A stretch of DNA of 11,328 bases from Campylobacterales bacterium. Lineage in GTDB: Bacteria > Campylobacterota > Campylobacteria > Campylobacterales > QNZT01. Position numbers and translations under genes: made by a program. The DNA is taken from positions 1-11,328 of the forward strand of contig JALULO010000103.1 of NCBI GenBank assembly GCA_027056215.1, in the 5' to 3' direction. The notes below the pieces were generated by a model, which saw nothing but the letters and a program-made list of their open reading frames with translations, was not told the origin of the DNA and ran no database searches. Of the stretch, positions 7,716-11,328 are shown in pieces; positions within the stretch are counted from its first letter, which is position 1, and the number at the start of each line of letters is the position of its first letter.

Positions 7716-8399
7716 ATGATAAAAATACTCATGATCGAAGATGATGCAGAACTCGCTGAGATATTAACTGAATATTTAGCACAGTTTGACATGGAAGTAA
7801 CCAATATAGAAGACCCGTTTTTAGGGCTTTCTACGCTTAATACACAAAAGTTTGATCTGGTGATTTTAGATCTTACCTTACCTGGACTTGATGGACTTGA
7901 AGTATGCAGTGATATACGCAAACGCTATGATATTCCTATCATCATCTCCTCCGCACGCCATGATATCACGGATAAAGTAGAGGCATTGGAAAGAGGTGCA
8001 GATGACTATATGCCAAAACCTTACAATCCACGTGAACTTGAAGCAAGAATCCGAAGTCTTTTACGCCGCAAAACAAATGACTTTGCTGTTTCAGAAAAAG
8101 CACAACAAAAGCCAAAAAATATTCAGATTGAAGAGGAAAAACAACTTATCACTCTCCAAGGTGAACCACTACAACTCACCAAAGCCGAGTATGGTATCTT
8201 AAAATACCTTGCCCAAAAAGAAGGCGGTGTGGTTTCTAGAGAAGAGTTGATTTACAACGTGGAAGCTATCAGCGAAGAGAGTTCAAATAAAAGTATAGAT
8301 GTTATCGTAGGAAGAATACGCCATAAACTAGGTGAAGTACCCAAAGATCCAAAATACATCCACTCTGTACGGGGTGTTGGTTATAAATTTACACAATAA
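7716..8399 (+). CDS. OmpR-family response regulator, ArsR/RacR-like
   Basis: This is a DNA-binding response regulator of 227 residues, paired with the kinase that follows. The receiver domain (about 1-118) has the acidic pair D9/D10, phospho-acceptor D52 in VILDLTLPG, S79 and K101 in MPKPY. A winged-helix OmpR-type domain (about 135-227) ends with SIDVIVGRIRHKLGE and YIHSVRGVGYKF. The receiver closely resembles Helicobacter pylori ArsR (HP0166), also phosphorylated at D52, and Campylobacter RacR; I therefore infer the subfamily but not the regulon. The frame is open from an ATG at 7686, but that site has no ribosome-binding site and sits on the predicted transcription start. GGAA at 7706-7709 lies 6 nt before the ATG at 7716, which gives the family-typical start MIKILMIEDD. 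It is divergent from hldE, so it could regulate the glycan operon. Confidence 0.92.
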   Translation: MIKILMIEDDAELAEILTEYLAQFDMEVTNIEDPFLGLSTLNTQKFDLVILDLTLPGLDGLEVCSDIRKRYDIPIIISSARHDITDKVEALERGADDYMPKPYNPRELEARIRSLLRRKTNDFAVSEKAQQKPKNIQIEEEKQLITLQGEPLQLTKAEYGILKYLAQKEGGVVSREELIYNVEAISEESSNKSIDVIVGRIRHKLGEVPKDPKYIHSVRGVGYKFTQ

Positions 8400-8407
8400 A
8401 GCGTGCT

Positions 8408-9649
8408 ATGAAAAAATCGATCTTTTATAACATCACTTTTATCTTTTTAGTAGCGGCTATGGGTGTCGGTGTAGCGTATCTGTATATGCTCAAATATGAC
8501 AAACAAAAATATACACAAGAGCTTAATGAACGTTACTCTATCGTATCGCGTGCAACACTCTACAGACTTTTAACCCAACCTATAAATGGAAATTTTCAAA
8601 AAGAACTTGCTGTTTATAAAATGACACTTATCAAAGATGGTGCTTTTATCAAAAAAGTTCTCCAAGATGGGGAAGTACTGCAAAAACTCAGTATTCGTAT
8701 CGGAAGTTCTTCGATCTACTATTATAAAAAAAGTAACTATCTCCTTATAGAATCTATCAATAAAAAAGCTATTTTACTCTATGACAAAGCTTTTAAACCC
8801 TATCGTACACAAATACTTTATATCCAGTTAATCTTTGGTGGTATCATCATCGTCTTGTTTTTAGCCTATTTATGGACGATATCAAGGCTCTCTCCTATCA
8901 AAAAACTAAAACACGAAATCGATAAATTTGCAAAAGGTGATTTAGATATCCATTGTCGTATGGATAGAGGCGATGAAATATCTGAAGTTGCCAATGCGTT
9001 TGACAACTCAGTTGAAAAGATTCGTAAACTCAACAACTCTCGAAAACTCTTTTTACGAAACATCATGCATGAACTCAAAACTCCCATCACCAAGGGACTC
9101 ATATCAGCAGAGATGTTACCTGAAAACAAACAAAAACAGCGTCTTATTTCTGTCTTTCAACGCCTAGAATCTCTTTTAAATGAATTTATCGCAATTGAAC
9201 AAATCACCTTAGATGGCTCTTTTTTGAAAAGGCGTATTTATCGCGTGATTGATATCATCGATGAAGCTATTGATATTTCCATGGCGGATTCTACATCTAT
9301 GGAGATTACCGTACAGGAAGATTTACAGTTAAAAGTTGATTTTAAACTCTTTAGTATCGCTATCAAAAACATGATGGATAATGGAATCAAATATTCCAGC
9401 GATGGCAAGATTCATATCTTTGCGGAAGATGATGTTATAGAGTTTTTAAGTCTGGGGAAAGAACTTGAACATGATTTAGCCTACTATATCGAACCATTCA
9501 CACAAGGGAGTAATCAAAACACCAAAAGTTTTGGTCTAGGATTATATATCGTAGATAGTATTTTAAAAGCACATAATATGAAATTAGCTTATGCATATAA
9601 AAATGGCTATAATATATTTAAGTTTACAAAAATAATGCCGATTATATAA
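8408..9649 (+). CDS. Sensor histidine kinase, ArsS-like
   Basis: This 413-residue inner-membrane kinase should phosphorylate the regulator encoded 8 bp upstream. TM1 is at about 7-27 and TM2 at about 136-157, with a periplasmic domain of about 108 residues between them, then HAMP (158-211) and a HisKA-like dimerisation helix with H221 in FLRNIMHELKTPITKG. The ATPase domain has an N box with N325 (MMDNGIKY) and a G2 box SFGLGLYIV, but the G1 position reads EFLSLGKELEHDLAYYIEPF, without the usual DxGxG. A similar Asp-less G1 followed by EPF is, as I recall, typical of the H. pylori ArsS/Campylobacter kinases, so activity is still expected. In contrast to the acid sensor ArsS, the periplasmic loop contains no histidine at all, so its signal is likely different. 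It has no good ribosome-binding site, which suggests translational coupling. Confidence 0.92.
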   Translation: MKKSIFYNITFIFLVAAMGVGVAYLYMLKYDKQKYTQELNERYSIVSRATLYRLLTQPINGNFQKELAVYKMTLIKDGAFIKKVLQDGEVLQKLSIRIGSSSIYYYKKSNYLLIESINKKAILLYDKAFKPYRTQILYIQLIFGGIIIVLFLAYLWTISRLSPIKKLKHEIDKFAKGDLDIHCRMDRGDEISEVANAFDNSVEKIRKLNNSRKLFLRNIMHELKTPITKGLISAEMLPENKQKQRLISVFQRLESLLNEFIAIEQITLDGSFLKRRIYRVIDIIDEAIDISMADSTSMEITVQEDLQLKVDFKLFSIAIKNMMDNGIKYSSDGKIHIFAEDDVIEFLSLGKELEHDLAYYIEPFTQGSNQNTKSFGLGLYIVDSILKAHNMKLAYAYKNGYNIFKFTKIMPII

Positions 9650-9708
9650 AATGGTGAGCGTATTGCAAAATACCTTTCAGAAATTCAAATAAATAGGAAG
9701 TTTGTCAC

Positions 9709-10104
9709 ATGGATACCGATTTTTTTCCACTTTCAAGTTTTAAAGCACTTATCACACACCATATCGCACTGATTGAAAGATTTGAAGAGCCAAAACTTGA
9801 TGAATTTTCCTTACTCTTTCTCAAACTTGATGATTACACCAATATAGAAATCAAAAAAAGCATCCAAATCGTTTTTCGTGATAGCGATATCATCTTTGAT
9901 TATCAAGATAACTACATCATCCTTTTACCCAAAACAGACTGGAATGGTGCATATGAACTTTTAAATGGTTTGCAAGAATTTTTAGATCAAAAATTGAAAG
10001 ATTCTATCGTTACCTATCCTGATGATGGTAAAAATGCTGATGACTTGATGCAATCTTTTCAACATGTAGTGAAAAAATACTATAATATCTCTTTGGAAAT
10101 ATAA
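9709..10104 (+). CDS. Small degenerate GGDEF-like domain protein, probably catalytically inactive
   Basis: This 131-residue protein has no signal peptide or membrane segment. Its order of motifs follows a GGDEF (diguanylate cyclase) domain: FSLLFLKLDDY (33-43) for the usual LxxLDIDxFK, FRDSDIIFDYQDNYIILLPKT (56-76) for the usual R-x-D-x-x-x-R-x-G-G-D-E-F-x-x-L-L-P, and IVTYPDDGKNADDLMQ (100-115) for the late YPxDGxxxxxLL block. The signature itself is replaced by YQDNY, and the segment between the first two motifs is shortened, so c-di-GMP synthesis is very unlikely. It could bind nucleotide or act as a protein-interaction domain. AGGAAG at 9693-9698 supports the ATG. It lies 59 bp after the kinase and 15 bp before the DUF190 gene. 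The fold assignment is my reading by eye. Confidence 0.6.
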   Translation: MDTDFFPLSSFKALITHHIALIERFEEPKLDEFSLLFLKLDDYTNIEIKKSIQIVFRDSDIIFDYQDNYIILLPKTDWNGAYELLNGLQEFLDQKLKDSIVTYPDDGKNADDLMQSFQHVVKKYYNISLEI

Positions 10105-10119
10105 TACAAGGAGAGCTTT

Positions 10120-10464
10120 ATGAAAAGGCTTTTAGGAAAGAAAAAACTTCTAAAAATTTACATCAACACAGATGATAAATATCAATCAAGCCCATTATGG
10201 GAAGTAATTTTACAAACAGCAAAACAAAATGGTCTTTATGGTGCAACTGTCTATAAAAGTGTAGGTGGTATGGGTATTCATAGCCAATTTAAAAGCTATA
10301 ACCTTATATCACTTTCACAAACCCTTCCTCTCATCATAGAAATGATTGATACAGAAGAGAAAATCACAACATTTATACACTATTTAGATGACATTTTAGA
10401 AGAAGCTCTGATTACGCTCAACGACGTAGAAGTGATTCGTTACAAACACAAAAATGGTAATTAA
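10120..10464 (+). CDS. DUF190 family PII-like protein, partner of CrcB
   Basis: This 114-residue cytosolic protein matches the DUF190 family (PF02641), whose ferredoxin-like fold resembles PII signal proteins. Family features are the opening LLKIYINTDDKY (10-21), PLWEVILQTAKQNGLYGATVY (25-45), the GG-G turn at 49-52 and SLSQTLPLIIEMIDTEEKI (64-82), and the final strand VEVIRY. The usual R-G-x-x-G-F-G turn is replaced here by KSVGGMG, a variant ligand loop. DUF190 genes commonly sit next to crcB in bacteria and are thought to accompany fluoride resistance, but no biochemical role is established that I can state. AAGGAG (10108-10113) lies 6 nt before the ATG, the strongest ribosome-binding site in this part of the window. 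It is followed after 2 bp by crcB. Confidence 0.9.
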   Translation: MKRLLGKKKLLKIYINTDDKYQSSPLWEVILQTAKQNGLYGATVYKSVGGMGIHSQFKSYNLISLSQTLPLIIEMIDTEEKITTFIHYLDDILEEALITLNDVEVIRYKHKNGN

Positions 10465-10466
10465 AT

Positions 10467-10850
10467 ATGATAAATATAACATTGATTTATATCGGAATAG
10501 GTGGTTTTTTAGGGGCGATATCACGCTTTTTGATCGCTAGTGGTGTGCAAAAATTCTTTGGCGGTTTTTTCCCAATAGGAACACTGAGCGTCAATGTGAT
10601 CGGTAGTTTTTTGATAGGGATTATAGCGCTATACTTTGAACAAATCGTTGCACCGGAATATAGAGCACTTTTTATCACAGGATTTCTCGGTGCTTTGACA
10701 ACATTTTCAACATTTAGTTTTGAAACAACGATGCTTATTCAAGAGAGTGCATATCTCAAAGCATTTACCAATATAACGTTAAATGTTTTATTTAGTGTGG
10801 GAGCTACAATCACCGCTATGATACTTTTTAGAAAATTTATAAGCGGTTAA
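10467..10850 (+). CDS. crcB: Fluoride-specific ion channel CrcB/Fluc
   Basis: CrcB (Fluc) is a small inner-membrane channel that assembles as an antiparallel dimer and lets fluoride leave the cytoplasm. The 127 residues form four hydrophobic helices (about 3-25, 34-57, 67-90 and 98-121). The family motifs are intact: GGFLGAISRF (12-21), GTLSVNVIGSFLIG (38-51) with pore Asn43, and GFLGALTTFSTFSFE (72-86), which carries the Phe-box phenylalanines and the central sodium-site segment. The gene begins 2 bp after the DUF190 stop with no good ribosome-binding site of its own, so it is translationally coupled. No fluoride (crcB) riboswitch is recognisable before the DUF190 gene or before the GGDEF-like gene. 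The stop codon lies on the edge of the terminator hairpin. Confidence 0.95.
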   Translation: MINITLIYIGIGGFLGAISRFLIASGVQKFFGGFFPIGTLSVNVIGSFLIGIIALYFEQIVAPEYRALFITGFLGALTTFSTFSFETTMLIQESAYLKAFTNITLNVLFSVGATITAMILFRKFISG

Positions 10851-10878
10851 ATAAGAGGTCTTTTGATACCTCTTATTT
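10849..10878. terminator. Bidirectional terminator between crcB and the acetyltransferase gene
   Basis: A perfect 11-bp inverted repeat, AAATAAGAGGT / ACCTCTTATTT, encloses an 8-nt loop. On the plus strand the descending arm runs into T residues, and the mirror image gives a T-rich tract on the minus strand. It overlaps the stop codons of both convergent genes (TAA at 10848-10850 and TAA at 10875-10873), so one element can stop transcripts from both sides. The stem is AT-rich and may be moderate in strength. Confidence 0.75.
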
Positions 10879-11328
10879 TCCATACATTTCAAAAAGTTTT
10901 TTACGTTTGTTCTCATCTGTAACATCCATCCACGTTCCATTTTGATCATTACAAATCCATTTGTTACCATTGTGTGAGTAGTATTTTGTATCAACAAGTT
11001 CTTCTTTGGGATATGTTGTGATTTTTTGTGAGCCATCTTGTAAAACTTCAACAATAGAGTTATCGGGAATATCTTCCACAATCATGGCATTTGCATCAAT
11101 ACGTACATGATTTCCAATTTTACAATTTCCCATGATAGTCACACCAGGAGAGATATAACAATAATCACCAATCACCGGTGCACCAAATTTTTTGTCATCA
11201 ATCTGATTGATAGCATTGATCGTAACATTGTGAAAAATCACACAACATTTACCGATTTTAGCAGGACCGGAGATAAAAATCGCTTTTAAATCATGTGGTA
11301 AGCAAGGTTTATCTTTGAACTCTGTTAC
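10873..11328 (-). CDS. Left-handed beta-helix acetyltransferase (CysE/WcaB-like), 5' end outside the window
   Basis: The frame stays open to the window edge; a GTG at 11241 is only an internal Val, so the visible 151 residues are the C-terminal part. It begins VTEFKDKPC and continues LPHDLKAIFISGPAKIG, then hexapeptide-repeat coils through APVIGDYCYISPGVTIMG, KIGNHVRIDANAMI and VEDIPDNSIV, the layout of the serine acetyltransferase/WcaB subfamily that transfers acetyl from acetyl-CoA. The LPH histidine fits the first catalytic His of CysE. The second CysE His (in its RHPKI region) appears replaced by Ala in FGAPVIG, as in many polysaccharide-linked relatives, so serine is not a safe substrate call. 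After the helix there is an unusual tail of about 55 residues with KWICNDQNGTWMDVTDE and a basic end, in place of the usual short GxPA finish. The context upstream is not visible. Confidence 0.8.
   Translation of the reverse strand, partial: VTEFKDKPCLPHDLKAIFISGPAKIGKCCVIFHNVTINAINQIDDKKFGAPVIGDYCYISPGVTIMGNCKIGNHVRIDANAMIVEDIPDNSIVEVLQDGSQKITTYPKEELVDTKYYSHNGNKWICNDQNGTWMDVTDENKRKKLFEMYGK

Noticed and set aside
9660..9673. Small hairpin GTATT-GCAA-AATAC after the kinase gene, considered as a terminator or riboswitch stem
   Set aside because: The stem is only five AT-rich pairs, no U-tract follows, and it lacks any fluoride-riboswitch sequence; chance is likely.
10788..11081. Minus-strand 97-codon frame covering the end of crcB and the acetyltransferase tail
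   Set aside because: It crosses the terminator hairpin and overlaps two supported genes in other frames, with no family resemblance.
1..11328. Mobile elements, CRISPR, tRNA and rRNA genes
   Set aside because: No transposase-like frame, terminal or direct repeats, spaced repeats, or RNA gene landmarks were seen; genes are compactly arranged in normal operons.

Overview
The window looks like chromosome of an AT-rich Campylobacterota (formerly Epsilonproteobacteria), most likely a free-living Sulfurimonas/Sulfurovum-type organism. The evidence is a DUF3373 outer-membrane barrel, an ArsR/ArsS-like (RacR-type) two-component pair, an HldE/GmhA heptose operon, TATAAT-type promoters without a clear -35 box, and codon use rich in A/T. 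The genus is an inference; no rRNA or other phylogenetic marker is present.

Layout. (1) 1-2655, plus strand: the 3' part of a DUF3373 beta-barrel gene cut by the window edge, followed after 9 bp by a membrane-anchored HD-GYP c-di-GMP phosphodiesterase. (2) 7607-2747, minus strand: a tightly packed five-gene surface-glycan operon read in the order hldE, gmhA, KpsS-like glycosyltransferase, DXD glycosyltransferase, beta-propeller protein. Junctions are overlaps of 13, 8 and 8 bp and one 3-bp gap. HldE and GmhA carry out early steps of ADP-heptose synthesis. The last three genes probably build or decorate a heptose-containing lipooligosaccharide or capsule-like glycan. (3) 7608-7715: a short divergent promoter region with a perfect TATAAT for hldE on the minus strand, an AT-rich promoter on the plus strand, and a small inverted repeat between them. 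(4) 7716-9649, plus strand: an ArsR-like response regulator and its ArsS-like histidine kinase. (5) 9709-10850, plus strand: a small protein that reads as a degenerate GGDEF domain without the GGDEF signature, then a DUF190 (PII-like) protein and a CrcB/Fluc fluoride channel. (6) 10849-10878: a hairpin that can terminate transcription from both sides and overlaps the stop codons of the convergent genes. (7) 10873 to the window end, minus strand: the C-terminal part of a left-handed beta-helix (CysE/WcaB-like) acetyltransferase.

The window has no mobile element, CRISPR array, tRNA or rRNA that I can see, and no gene-free stretch longer than about 110 bp. The points most worth following up are the three uncharacterised glycan genes tied to heptose synthesis, a probable one-base frameshift at the end of the propeller gene, the GGDEF-like protein lacking its active site, and the ArsS-like kinase, which lacks both periplasmic histidines and a canonical G1 box.
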